From Methylotenera_A sp031417915 (lineage in GTDB: Bacteria > Pseudomonadota > Gammaproteobacteria > Burkholderiales > Methylophilaceae): DNA of 21,620 nucleotides. A program made the position numbers and the translations under genes. This document shows, piece by piece, positions 8,227-15,708 of this stretch; the first letter of the stretch is position 1, and every line of letters starts with the position of its first letter. The notes beneath the pieces are model-generated. The model worked only from the letters and a program-made list of their open reading frames with translations. It had not been told where the DNA came from and did not search any database. Location of the stretch: positions 1-21,620 of the forward strand of contig JANOWN010000002.1 in NCBI GenBank assembly GCA_031417915.1, read 5' to 3'.

Positions 8227-8546
8227 CTACGCTTGCTTTCAGAAAAATGGAATACCCACCACAAAGATAAACAAAACCAAGTAAGCAGAAATGAAACCAA
8301 AACATAAATTAAAAATGGTTTTAGTGCGTGCAATTGAGAAAGTATTGGGAAAGTAACCAAAAAGACCAGAAATGATATTTCAAGCGCGAAATGTAACTTT
8401 CTTGCTAAATCAATTCTAGATTCATCTATCCATGGCGCACGAATCTCTTTTAAAAAAAGGGATTTTGAACGCATATACTTCAAGGCGTTATTAAATCTAT
8501 AAATTGCTATACCAATAACGAGGATTTGAATTAACCAAAGTGGCAT
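8217..8546 (-). CDS. Small hydrophobic membrane protein of unknown function
   Basis: A 109-residue ORF that I do not recognise. Hydrophobic stretches near residues 3-16, 53-71 and 77-98 suggest two or three membrane segments, joined by a basic and acidic region (residues 23-51). The start ATG has AAGG eight bases upstream. It begins 34 bases after the GST stop on the same strand, so it may be co-transcribed with it. The final residues (ESKRRAD) and the stop codon come from the GGCGGAT/ATCCGCC hairpin, so the original C-terminus may have been replaced when the repeat arrived. Coding status is moderately supported by the ribosome site and consistent hydrophobic pattern; function cannot be given. 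Confidence 0.5.
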   Translation of the reverse strand: MPLWLIQILVIGIAIYRFNNALKYMRSKSLFLKEIRAPWIDESRIDLARKLHFALEISFLVFLVTFPILSQLHALKPFLIYVLVSFLLTWFCLSLWWVFHFSESKRRAD

Positions 8547-8580
8547 AAAATTAACCTTAATTCAAAATAACCATCTAAAA

Positions 8581-9192
8581 TCACCCTACTACTGGCATCG
8601 TCATTTTAAAACTCGGCCGCTTCACCAACAAACTATAATGCTTCGCCAAATTAGGAAATTTATCTTGCCAATTCAATTGCTTACAACGTATATCCAAATA
8701 ACCTAAGGCACAGCCCAAGGCAATATCCGCCAGGCTAAAGGTTTCATTCACACACCATTTTCTCTTATAAATATCTAAATTCAGCACTTCTAAACCCAGC
8801 ATCACTTTACCAAGTTGCTTATCAATATTGGCTTTTGATTGCTGCTCAATAGGCCTGCGACCTTCCATCATCGCGGCAATGGCTGCGTCGCAAACGCCGT
8901 CTGCGAGCGCTTCGCAGCGACGCACCCAGATTTTGCTACTATTATCTTGTGGAATTAAATGCGCGCCAGGCGCATGGTTATCCAAATATTCCACAATCAC
9001 GCGCGAGTCATAAACGCTGTCGCCATCCGCCAAAATAAGCACGGGGATTTTACCTAAAGGATTATGATTTTTTACTGGGCAATCTGGCGCGCCCAACACC
9101 ACCTCTTGCAACACTAGCTCGATATGCTTTTCGAGCGCAACGATGCGCACTTTGCGGGCGTAAGGGCTGTTTAAGGTATAGAGTAGCTTCAT
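8581..9192 (-). CDS. Glutathione S-transferase family protein
   Basis: A 203-residue cytoplasmic GST-fold protein. The N-terminal thioredoxin-like domain starts MKLLYTLNSPYARKVR, with S9 at the usual active-site position. The cis-proline lies at P50 (GKIPVL), and D62-S63 (VYDSRVIVEYLD) form the glutathione gamma-glutamyl contact. The all-helical C-terminal domain includes the FSLADIALGCALGYLD hydrophobic core with its N-capping Ser-Asp. This pattern is close to the YibF-like bacterial GSTs, whose natural substrates are not firmly known. I place the start at 9192 because the family begins at this methionine; an upstream in-frame ATG at 9225 would add 11 atypical residues and run into the nadC promoter. 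It diverges from nadC across 45 bases. Confidence 0.88.
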   Translation of the reverse strand: MKLLYTLNSPYARKVRIVALEKHIELVLQEVVLGAPDCPVKNHNPLGKIPVLILADGDSVYDSRVIVEYLDNHAPGAHLIPQDNSSKIWVRRCEALADGVCDAAIAAMMEGRRPIEQQSKANIDKQLGKVMLGLEVLNLDIYKRKWCVNETFSLADIALGCALGYLDIRCKQLNWQDKFPNLAKHYSLLVKRPSFKMTMPVVG

Positions 9193-9223
9193 GATTTGTA
9201 CGCTTTTTAAATGGCTTATCTGC

Positions 9224-9231
9224 ATTATAAT
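9224..9231. promoter_or_regulatory. Palindromic -10 element shared by divergent nadC and GST genes
   Basis: ATTATAAT reads as a perfect TATAAT on the plus strand (9226-9231) and again on the minus strand (9229-9224). On the plus strand, initiation 6-7 bases downstream would fall on the nadC ATG at 9238, giving a leaderless mRNA; no ribosome site precedes that ATG. On the minus strand it leaves about 25 bases of leader before the GST start at 9192. I do not see a strong -35 in either direction. Confidence 0.5.
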
Positions 9232-9237
9232 AGAAAT

Positions 9238-10149
9238 ATGACCTTGCCTACATTACAACCAATATTCACACAACAATATCCGCGTGGCGCGCAGGTTTTT
9301 AGCGATTTGGTCAATAGCAACGTGGCGCTGGCGCTGGCCGAGGATATAGGCGCTGGCGATTTAACCGCGCAATTAATCCCCGAATTGCAACAAGCGCACG
9401 CCACCATTATTTCGCGCGAAGATGCGGTGATTTGCGGGCAAGATTGGGTGAACGCATGTTTTTTACAATTAGACAAAAATACAAAAGTTAAATGGCATGT
9501 GAATGAAGGCGACAAAATCGTTGCCAACCAATTACTGTGCGAAATTTCGGGTAGTGCGCGTGCATTATTAACAGCCGAGCGCTGCGCTTTAAATTTTTTG
9601 CAAACGCTTTCTGCTGTCGCTACGCAAACACGCGCCTATGTAGATGCGATTGCAGGCACAAAAACACAAATTCTAGATACGCGAAAAACCTTACCTGGCT
9701 TGCGTTTGGCGCAAAAATACGCAGTCACTGTGGGCGGCGGATTTAATCAGCGGCTGGCTTTGTATGATGGCATTTTAATTAAAGAGAATCACATTATTTC
9801 TGCTAAAAGCACTACCATGCAGACCAATATCCATGCGGCTCTCAGGCATGCTTTAACATTAAATTCTGGCGTAAATATTCAAATTGAAGTTGAAAGTTTA
9901 TACGAACTCACGCAAGCTTTAGACGCGGGCGCGACCAGTATTTTGCTGGATAATTTCACATTATCTGACATGAAAAACGCTGTGAAAATCAACGCCAATT
10001 TAAAAAACAGTCGCGCGTTGCTAGAAGCTTCTGGCAACGTGAATTTGCGCACCGTACGCGCGATTGCAGAAACGGGCGTGGACAGAATTTCTATCGGCGC
10101 GATCACAAAAAACATCCGCGCCATTGATTTATCGATGCGAATCAAATAG
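9238..10149 (+). CDS. nadC: Nicotinate-nucleotide pyrophosphorylase (quinolinate phosphoribosyltransferase)
   Basis: A 303-residue enzyme converting quinolinate and PRPP to nicotinate mononucleotide, CO2 and pyrophosphate, the third step of de novo NAD synthesis in the cytoplasm. Recognisable motifs are EDIGAGDLT (35-43), TAERCALNFLQ (112-122), DTRKTLPGLR..QKYAV (147-163), GGGFNQR (166-172) and IKENHI (181-186). Late in the chain come the strand motifs EVES, LLDN, ASGN and DRISIGA of the phosphate-binding barrel. The usual GGGxNHR has glutamine in place of histidine. The ATG at 9238 matches the family N-terminus; an upstream ATG at 9211 overlaps the promoter and adds nine unlikely residues. 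The next gene starts 12 bases downstream on the same strand. Confidence 0.96.
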   Translation: MTLPTLQPIFTQQYPRGAQVFSDLVNSNVALALAEDIGAGDLTAQLIPELQQAHATIISREDAVICGQDWVNACFLQLDKNTKVKWHVNEGDKIVANQLLCEISGSARALLTAERCALNFLQTLSAVATQTRAYVDAIAGTKTQILDTRKTLPGLRLAQKYAVTVGGGFNQRLALYDGILIKENHIISAKSTTMQTNIHAALRHALTLNSGVNIQIEVESLYELTQALDAGATSILLDNFTLSDMKNAVKINANLKNSRALLEASGNVNLRTVRAIAETGVDRISIGAITKNIRAIDLSMRIK

Positions 10150-10161
10150 CATGCAGACAAT

Positions 10162-11964
10162 ATGAATACAACTGCTCAACCCGCAACTAAAGCCGCCGGC
10201 CTCGCGAGATCGAAAACCAAGCTTGGTTTGGGCGATGTGTTGCGTATGCTGGTAAATGACGGCAAGCTACATAAAGCGGACGCCGAAAAACTGTATAAAG
10301 ACCGCAAACTCGACAGCTCGAATTTGCATCCGATTATTATTATTGGCGAGCAAAAATGGAAAGATTTGCAAACGCCGCATAAATTAATGAATGCGGATTT
10401 TTTATCACGCTGGTTGGCGGTGCAAGCTGGGCTTGATTTCTACCATATCGACCCGCTAAAACTCGATTTCACCTCGGCCGCGCAAATGGTCTCGAAAGCC
10501 TACGCCGAGCGCCTAAAAATTATGCCGATTTCGATTAAAAATAATGAGGCGACCATTGCCACCGCCGACCCTTACCAAATTGATTGGATTCCCGATTTAG
10601 AGCGCATTTTGGGCATGAAGATTAAACTAGTGGTGGCGAACCCGCTGGAAATTAGCCGTTATTTGCCTGAGATTTACAGCCTTGCGCATTCAATCAATTC
10701 TGCCAACACCGCCAAAGCTGGCCAAATTGTAGGCGTGCAGAATTTTGAGCAACTGATTGAATTAGGCAAAGATAAAAATCTCGATGCCAACGAGCAACAT
10801 GTGGTGAATATTGTTGATTGGCTGCTGAAATACGCGTTTGAACAGCGCGCCAGCGATATTCACTTGGAACCGCGCCGCAACATGGGCATGATGCGCTTTC
10901 GCATTGATGGCGTTTTGCACCAAGTATATCAATTGCCAAGCAACATTATGAACGCGATTACCAGCCGCATTAAATTGCTCGGTCGCATGGATATGGTGGA
11001 AAAGCGCCGCCCGCAAGATGGTCGCATTAAAACGCTAAGCGGTGACGGTGTTGAGATTGAGTTACGCTTATCGACCATGCCGACTGCATTTGGCGAGAAA
11101 TTGGTGATGCGGATTTTTACGCCCGATGTGGCGGTGCAAGATTTTCTTAAGCTCGGGTTCTCGCAAAAACAAGCCGATTTATGGGCCGATTGGACCAAAT
11201 CGCCGAACGGCATTATTTTGGTCACAGGGCCGACTGGTTCGGGCAAAACTACCACTTTATATTCCACGCTGAAACAGCTCGCCACGCCAGAGGTCAACGT
11301 GAGTACGGTGGAAGACCCAATTGAAATGGTCGAACCCGCCTTTAACCAAATGCAAGTAACGACGAATATTGGCCTGACGTTTGCCGATGGAATTCGCACG
11401 CTGATGCGGCAAGACCCAGACATTATTATGGTAGGCGAAATTCGCGATATTGCAACCGCCGACATGGCGATACAAGCTGCGCTAACTGGGCATTTGGTGC
11501 TCTCGACGCTTCACACTAACGACGCGCCTTCTGCTGTGACGCGGCTATTGGATTTAGGCGTGCCAGCCTATTTAATTCACTCATCCGTGTTGGGCATTAT
11601 GGCGCAGCGCTTGGTACGCACGCTGTGCCCAGTTTGCAAAGTTGCGCATGAAATTAGCGATGCCGAATGGGCGTCGATTACACGCCCTTTCAAAGCCGCA
11701 AAACCCGCCAGCGTGATGAAAGCCGTGGGTTGTATCGAGTGTCGCAACACAGGCTACCGCGGCCGCAGCGGCATTTATGAAATGCTCACCATCACGCCAG
11801 CATTGCGCAAGCTCATCAAACCAGAAACCGATTTAAGTCAGCTCAAAAACCTCGCTTACCAAGAAGGCATGCAACCGCTGATGCTAAATGGCGCTGAGAA
11901 AGTCGCGGCTGGATTGACGACGATTGAAGAGTTACTCAAAGTCGCGCCGCCACTCGACCAATAA
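10162..11964 (+). CDS. GspE/PilB-family secretion ATPase
   Basis: A 600-residue cytoplasmic hexameric ATPase of the type II secretion / type IV pilus assembly family. An N-terminal GspE-N-like domain (about residues 20-170, with the ATADPYQIDWIPDLERIL stretch) is followed by a linker. The RecA-like motor has a Walker A GPTGSGKTT (356-364), a Walker B-type IIMVGEIRD (421-429) and the intervening Asp/His boxes. Cysteines 489, 492, 524 and 527 form the tetracysteine zinc finger found in GspE and PilB, and the chain ends in a GYRGRSGIYEML segment. It begins 12 bases after nadC. In several gammaproteobacteria nadC neighbours the pilin/pilB genes, so this may be a related arrangement, but no pilin, PilC/GspF or PilD gene is in the window. 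I therefore cannot say whether it drives a pilus or a secretion system. The upstream ribosome site is poor. Confidence 0.9.
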   Translation: MNTTAQPATKAAGLARSKTKLGLGDVLRMLVNDGKLHKADAEKLYKDRKLDSSNLHPIIIIGEQKWKDLQTPHKLMNADFLSRWLAVQAGLDFYHIDPLKLDFTSAAQMVSKAYAERLKIMPISIKNNEATIATADPYQIDWIPDLERILGMKIKLVVANPLEISRYLPEIYSLAHSINSANTAKAGQIVGVQNFEQLIELGKDKNLDANEQHVVNIVDWLLKYAFEQRASDIHLEPRRNMGMMRFRIDGVLHQVYQLPSNIMNAITSRIKLLGRMDMVEKRRPQDGRIKTLSGDGVEIELRLSTMPTAFGEKLVMRIFTPDVAVQDFLKLGFSQKQADLWADWTKSPNGIILVTGPTGSGKTTTLYSTLKQLATPEVNVSTVEDPIEMVEPAFNQMQVTTNIGLTFADGIRTLMRQDPDIIMVGEIRDIATADMAIQAALTGHLVLSTLHTNDAPSAVTRLLDLGVPAYLIHSSVLGIMAQRLVRTLCPVCKVAHEISDAEWASITRPFKAAKPASVMKAVGCIECRNTGYRGRSGIYEMLTITPALRKLIKPETDLSQLKNLAYQEGMQPLMLNGAEKVAAGLTTIEELLKVAPPLDQ

Positions 11965-12001
11965 TCGATGATTGTCGAATAAAAACTCCACAAAACACCC
12001 A

Positions 12002-12034
12002 GCCTGCAACCCGCATGGATATTGGCTTGCAGGC
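12002..12034 (+). terminator. Possible hairpin after the GspE/PilB-family gene
   Basis: GCCTGCAA (12002-12009) pairs perfectly with TTGCAGGC (12027-12034) around a 17-base loop, 37 bases after the ATPase stop. No run of T follows, so an intrinsic terminator is only a possibility. Confidence 0.25.
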
Positions 12035-12065
12035 CTGCCACTCTTACTGACAATTAAATGTTTAT

Positions 12066-12180
12066 AGCGCTGCGAGCGCAATTAAGGCAAGGCAAAAATA
12101 GATGAAAAACCGGAATGTATGGGGTTATACATGAGGATTTTGAATCGATTTTTAACGCAGTATTAATAAGCGTAGCCGCT
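12066..12180. repeat. ~115-base palindromic repeat
   Basis: The sequence is an imperfect inverted repeat over its whole length. At the centre ATGTAT (12115-12120) pairs with ATACAT (12127-12132) around GGGGTT. Outside this, bases 12094-12112 (AAAAATAGATGAAAAACC and following) pair with 12135-12153 with only a few mismatches. Still further out, AGCG..CTGCGAGCGCAATTAA resembles the complement of the right end (12160-12180). No credible coding frame is present. It lies between the convergent ATPase gene and piuC and may act as a bidirectional transcription or mRNA-stability element. Confidence 0.65.
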
Positions 12181-12185
12181 ATAAA

Positions 12186-12866
12186 TTAAGTGTCCGCCCA
12201 CATGCGGATGAGGTTGTGGTAGTTACCCGTTAGCCGAATCACCGCCGCGTTGTCGCCCACTTGTTCACGTAGCGTCGCAATCGCCGCATCCATATCAAAT
12301 AATAAGGTTCTTTGCGCGTCATCACGCACCATGCTTTGTACCCAAAAAAAGCACGCCAGACGCGCCCCGCTTGTAACGGGACGCACATGATGCAAGCTAG
12401 TACCTGGGTACAACACCATATCACCCGCAGGCAATTTCACTGCTTGCTGACCGTAAGTGTCTTCCACCACCAGCTCGCCACCATCATAACTATCAGGGTC
12501 AGTTAAAAACAAAGTGCATGAAATATCGGTGCGCACATGCAAGCCAGAAATTGCGTGCGTGCGCACAGCATTATCAATATGCGCGCCAAAATCCATGCCT
12601 TCTCGGTATTGATTAAATAGCGGCGGATAGATTTTTTTGGGCAGCGCGGCCGAGAAAAATAGCGCGTTACGACTCAAAGCTTTCAACACGATTTGGCGCG
12701 CCTGCTCTGCAAATTCGCTGGTTTCAGGCAATTGCATATTGCGCTTTACCTTGGCCGATTGCGTGCCCGCAGTCACTTTGCCATCAACCCAATCCGCTTT
12801 GGCAAGCAGCACGCGCACTTGTTTAAGCTCTTCAACATTTAATACTTGTGGTACGCGTAATAACAT
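12186..12866 (-). CDS. piuC: PKHD-type Fe(II)/2-oxoglutarate dioxygenase PiuC (YbiX family)
   Basis: A 226-residue cupin-fold hydroxylase of the PKHD/YbiX family, presumed cytoplasmic. The iron ligands are H96 and D98 (FGAHIDNA) and H159 (TSLHHV); R169 (GARLACFFW) is placed to bind 2-oxoglutarate. Other family landmarks are YREGMDFG, DISCTLFLTDPDSYDGGELV, LPAGDMVLYPG and a WVQSMVRD segment. Length matches the family. In Pseudomonas (piuA-piuC) and E. coli (fiu-ybiX) this enzyme sits beside a catecholate-siderophore receptor, as here; its substrate remains uncertain, with a role linked to siderophore-iron use inferred from context. The ATG at 12866 has AAGG seven bases upstream. A repeat of ~73 bases separates it from the receptor gene. 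Confidence 0.92.
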   Translation of the reverse strand: MLLRVPQVLNVEELKQVRVLLAKADWVDGKVTAGTQSAKVKRNMQLPETSEFAEQARQIVLKALSRNALFFSAALPKKIYPPLFNQYREGMDFGAHIDNAVRTHAISGLHVRTDISCTLFLTDPDSYDGGELVVEDTYGQQAVKLPAGDMVLYPGTSLHHVRPVTSGARLACFFWVQSMVRDDAQRTLLFDMDAAIATLREQVGDNAAVIRLTGNYHNLIRMWADT

Positions 12867-12887
12867 TCGAAAACCTTAAATAATTAA

Positions 12888-12960
12888 CCGTCATACCGAC
12901 GAAAGTCGGTATCTCGCGTCTTTAAAGTCACTGGATTCCATGTCAAGCACGGAATGACAG
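12888..12960. repeat. Hairpin repeat, second copy of the CGTCAT...ATGAC family
   Basis: Outer ends CCGTCAT (12888-12894) and ATGACAG (12954-12960) are inverted with one mismatch. An inner perfect stem ATACCGAC/GTCGGTAT closes on a GAAA tetraloop (12893-12912). The core AAAGTCACTGGATTCC (12924-12939) is identical to that at 7871-7886. It fills most of the 106-base gap between the receptor and piuC genes. Confidence 0.75.
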
Positions 12961-12972
12961 TATTAAAACTCA

Positions 12973-15201
12973 CTAAAACTTAAACTCGGTCGTGACAATC
13001 GCTTGGCGCTTGTTACCTGGCACACTAAACGCCCCGTTGTCATACAGCGCATCATAATACTTTTTATCGAGTAAATTCTTCACATTTAGCCGCACCGCCC
13101 ATTTTTGCTCTTCATAAGCCAACATCGCATCCACTCGAGCATAGCCAGGGATAGCGTTCGGATCAAACTTACCATTGGTAAAAATGGCATTTGCATTGGC
13201 TTGCTGCGGATTATAGCCATAACGCTCACCTTTCGCCTCAATACCACCGCCCACTTTCCAATTACCCAAGAACTTGTACGTTGTCCATAAGTTAAGCGTT
13301 GCGCGCGGTGTATTACGCGGACGTTCACCTTCAAAGCGCGCGTCACCTAGCGTCACCACACCAGTGACTCCATCAATATTTTCTGCGACCTCCAAAATCT
13401 CCGCATTCATCAACGATACGCCGCCAAACACTTCCCAGTTACTAGTCACTTTGCCCGCCACTTCAAGCTCCAAGCCATTGGTGCGACGTTTTTTGGTCAA
13501 AATCGCTGCAGTGGCTTCTAAATCGTTGTTACGTTCCCACTCTTTGGTGGTGCTGTAGAGCGCGGTTCTAAACGCCAAATCACCATCCAAGAATAACCAT
13601 TTAGCGCCAACTTCCGCAGTTTTACCGCGTTCGGGCGGCTGTGGTTTAGACACTGCTGTCAGCTGATACAAATCGGCAGTTGGGCTGAATGAATCGGTGT
13701 AAGTGATGTAATAGTGCGCGCTATCTGTGGGTTGCCAAGAAAGCCCAGCGCGGTAGCTGTCTTCTTTAAACTTGAGCTTGCGCGCTAAATTGTTTGCTGT
13801 CGCGCCAACAGAGCTTAAATAATCCGCATCCATATGGTCGCGGCGCGCACCTAACATCAGCTTCCAATGTGGCACAAACTCTACTGTATCTTGCACATAA
13901 TACGATTTGCTTACGCTGTCGAACTCGTTGAAAGCACGATTACCAGTAATTGCCAACTGGCTACGTCGATAATTTGGCGTGGCAGTTGTACCCAAGTTAC
14001 GCAAACCTTGACGGAAAGAATCCTCATCAAAATATTCAACGCCTGTCAGCAATTCGTGCGGCATACCGGCCAGCTCCAGCTTGGTGTTGAAATCCGATTG
14101 AAAAGTCAGCGTTTCGTAATCCGACACGCGATTAGGATTACCGCCCACACCCAGCGTTGCGGTTGGTGTTGCAGTGGCGCTTGGTGTCTTTGTCCAGTAA
14201 GCGCGCTCGTAATCCGCAGAACGCAACTGTGTTCTTAATTGTGTATCTTTGCTAAATTTATGCGTAAAAATACCCGTGGTGACGCGCGTATCGCTGTCAT
14301 CGAAGTTTTGGTTGCCACCAAAGAAAGTTTCATCATCAATCTTGCCAGTCGCCACGGTTCTATCCACTGGTCGCTTGTTAAAAAACGAGATGCCATAATC
14401 TGGCACATCGCGTGTTTGGGTATAAACATGATTCAAGAAAAACTCGTTATCTGTGTCAATGCCCGCACCGATGCTTATTGCCAGCCCTTTTCTATCAAAC
14501 ACGGGATTGTCACCATTCGCTGGGTTTTCGCGATAAGTTTCCTCTTTTCTGTCCATCACATTCACGCGAATGGCCGTGCTTTCGTTAAATGTGTGATTAA
14601 AATCGCCAGTAAATTGATGATAGTTGTACTCACCCAAACTCCCCGTTACAACGCTGTTATCGTTGGTATTGGCCATTTTGCTCACTTGGTTAATCACACC
14701 GCCAGCTTGGCCGCGGCCAAACAACATCGCTGCCGAACCGCGCAACACATCTACTTGCTCCAAATTAAATGTTTCGCGGTTATAAACGGCGGTATCGCGA
14801 ATGCCATCCATGTAAATATCGCCAAATGTGTAAAAGCCGCGCAGCATAAAATTATCGCCACTACGGCCACCTTCGGCCGCGTTAAAGGTTAAACCTGAAA
14901 CGTTGCGCAAGGCCTCACGTAACGAACCAATTTGCTGGTCGTGCATTAATTGGTTGGTCACCGTAGTAACGGCTTGCGGAATATCATGCGGATCTTGCAG
15001 CGTTTTTCCCACACGCGTTTTGGTGGCTTGGTAGCCGTCTTTTTGCGCCTCTTTTTTAGACTTCACTGTGACCTCTTCTAACTCTTCCGCCGCTACCACT
15101 GGTGCTTTAATACTTGGGCTTACTTCTTCTGCCAGCGCACCACAAGCTTGTGTCGCTAACAATACCGCTAAATAAATCGATTTCTTACGAAAATCCTGCA
15201 T
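12973..15201 (-). CDS. TonB-dependent catecholate siderophore receptor (Fiu/PiuA type)
   Basis: A 742-residue outer-membrane receptor that would import ferric siderophores using TonB energy. A Sec signal peptide ends near residue 24 (ACGALA before EE). A TonB-box-like EEVTV lies at 42-46. The plug domain spans about 65-175, with DIPQAVTTVT, RNVSG, NFMLRGF, DVLRG and GGVINQVSK. The remaining ~560 residues form the 22-strand barrel, closing with LNVKNLLDKKYYDA and a terminal phenylalanine (TEFKF). The plug and barrel style fits the Fiu/PiuA group, which transports monomeric catecholates, and the downstream piuC supports this. The ATG is preceded by a strong AAGGGAG seven bases upstream. It follows exbD by 84 bases on the same strand; two 12-base direct repeats lie in that gap. 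Ligand identity is inferred, not seen. Confidence 0.92.
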   Translation of the reverse strand: MQDFRKKSIYLAVLLATQACGALAEEVSPSIKAPVVAAEELEEVTVKSKKEAQKDGYQATKTRVGKTLQDPHDIPQAVTTVTNQLMHDQQIGSLREALRNVSGLTFNAAEGGRSGDNFMLRGFYTFGDIYMDGIRDTAVYNRETFNLEQVDVLRGSAAMLFGRGQAGGVINQVSKMANTNDNSVVTGSLGEYNYHQFTGDFNHTFNESTAIRVNVMDRKEETYRENPANGDNPVFDRKGLAISIGAGIDTDNEFFLNHVYTQTRDVPDYGISFFNKRPVDRTVATGKIDDETFFGGNQNFDDSDTRVTTGIFTHKFSKDTQLRTQLRSADYERAYWTKTPSATATPTATLGVGGNPNRVSDYETLTFQSDFNTKLELAGMPHELLTGVEYFDEDSFRQGLRNLGTTATPNYRRSQLAITGNRAFNEFDSVSKSYYVQDTVEFVPHWKLMLGARRDHMDADYLSSVGATANNLARKLKFKEDSYRAGLSWQPTDSAHYYITYTDSFSPTADLYQLTAVSKPQPPERGKTAEVGAKWLFLDGDLAFRTALYSTTKEWERNNDLEATAAILTKKRRTNGLELEVAGKVTSNWEVFGGVSLMNAEILEVAENIDGVTGVVTLGDARFEGERPRNTPRATLNLWTTYKFLGNWKVGGGIEAKGERYGYNPQQANANAIFTNGKFDPNAIPGYARVDAMLAYEEQKWAVRLNVKNLLDKKYYDALYDNGAFSVPGNKRQAIVTTEFKF

Positions 15202-15224
15202 GATAAAACTCCCTTAAGTGTATT

Positions 15225-15262
15225 GTTTGCTGGCTACAGGAGATTTACTCGTTTGCTGGCTA
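15225..15262. repeat. Two 12-base direct repeats upstream of the receptor gene
   Basis: GTTTGCTGGCTA occurs at 15225-15236 and again at 15251-15262, 26 bases apart start to start, inside the 84-base gap between exbD and the receptor. The spacing is about two and a half helical turns. It could bind a regulator or arise from a small duplication. I see no good Fur box or sigma-70 promoter in this gap. Confidence 0.7.
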
Positions 15263-15285
15263 AGTTTGAAAAAAATAATTAATTT

Positions 15286-15708
15286 TTACTGTGGTTCGCT
15301 TAAAAAACCCAATTTGGTCACGCCTGCGTTTTGCGCATCGGCCATCACTTCGGCCAAAATTTGATAACGCGTTTCTTTATCAGCACGAATTTGCAATTCT
15401 GGCTGTGGTTTTCTGTCAGCGATTTGTAGCAGTTTTTGTTTAAGCTCGCCCTGCACAAGCGGCACATCGTTCCAATACATTTGGCCTGTACCATCAATGG
15501 CGATTGAAATCACTTTTGGCTCTTCTGGCAGCGGCTGACTGGTGGCTTGCGGTAAGTCAATTTTCACCGCGTGCGTCAACAATGGCGCGGTAATAATAAA
15601 AATCACCAGCAACACCAACATCACATCGACCAGTGGCGTGGTGTTGATTTCACTCATGGGTTGTTGGTGCGAGTTCACCTCGGCACTGAATGGGTTAGCA
15701 CCTATCAT
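15286..15708 (-). CDS. exbD: ExbD biopolymer transport protein
   Basis: A 140-residue single-pass inner-membrane protein that with ExbB forms the proton-driven motor energising TonB. After a cytoplasmic N-terminus (INTTPLVDVMLVLLVIF) the transmembrane helix covers about residues 26-46. It carries the proton-handling aspartate D28, equivalent to D25 in E. coli. The periplasmic part has the usual IDLPQA and LQIRADKET motifs. Its start overlaps the exbB stop by four bases (ATGA), so the two are translationally coupled, as expected for subunits made in fixed ratio. The order tonB-exbB-exbD is the common betaproteobacterial and pseudomonad arrangement. Confidence 0.95.
   Translation of the reverse strand: MIGANPFSAEVNSHQQPMSEINTTPLVDVMLVLLVIFIITAPLLTHAVKIDLPQATSQPLPEEPKVISIAIDGTGQMYWNDVPLVQGELKQKLLQIADRKPQPELQIRADKETRYQILAEVMADAQNAGVTKLGFLSEPQ

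Noticed and set aside
7868..8305. A 145-codon minus-strand frame across the right repeat arm
   Set aside because: Most of it is repeat sequence shared with the left arm, and its start lies inside the better supported small membrane ORF in another frame.
9193..9225. Earlier GST start at 9225 and earlier nadC start at 9211
   Set aside because: Both add residues not typical of the families and would make the two divergent genes overlap the only good -10 element.
9733..9753. NadC GGGxNQR instead of GGGxNHR as an inactivating change
   Set aside because: Every other motif is intact and the gene is complete; the substitution looks like a tolerated variant, though I cannot confirm its distribution here.
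10929..11465. A 178-codon frame antisense to the secretion ATPase
   Set aside because: It overlaps the Walker A and Walker B region of an unmistakable gene and has no family features.
14239..14892. A 217-codon frame antisense to the receptor gene
   Set aside because: It is fully embedded in a well-conserved receptor and contains no recognisable motif; long antisense frames are common in such genes.
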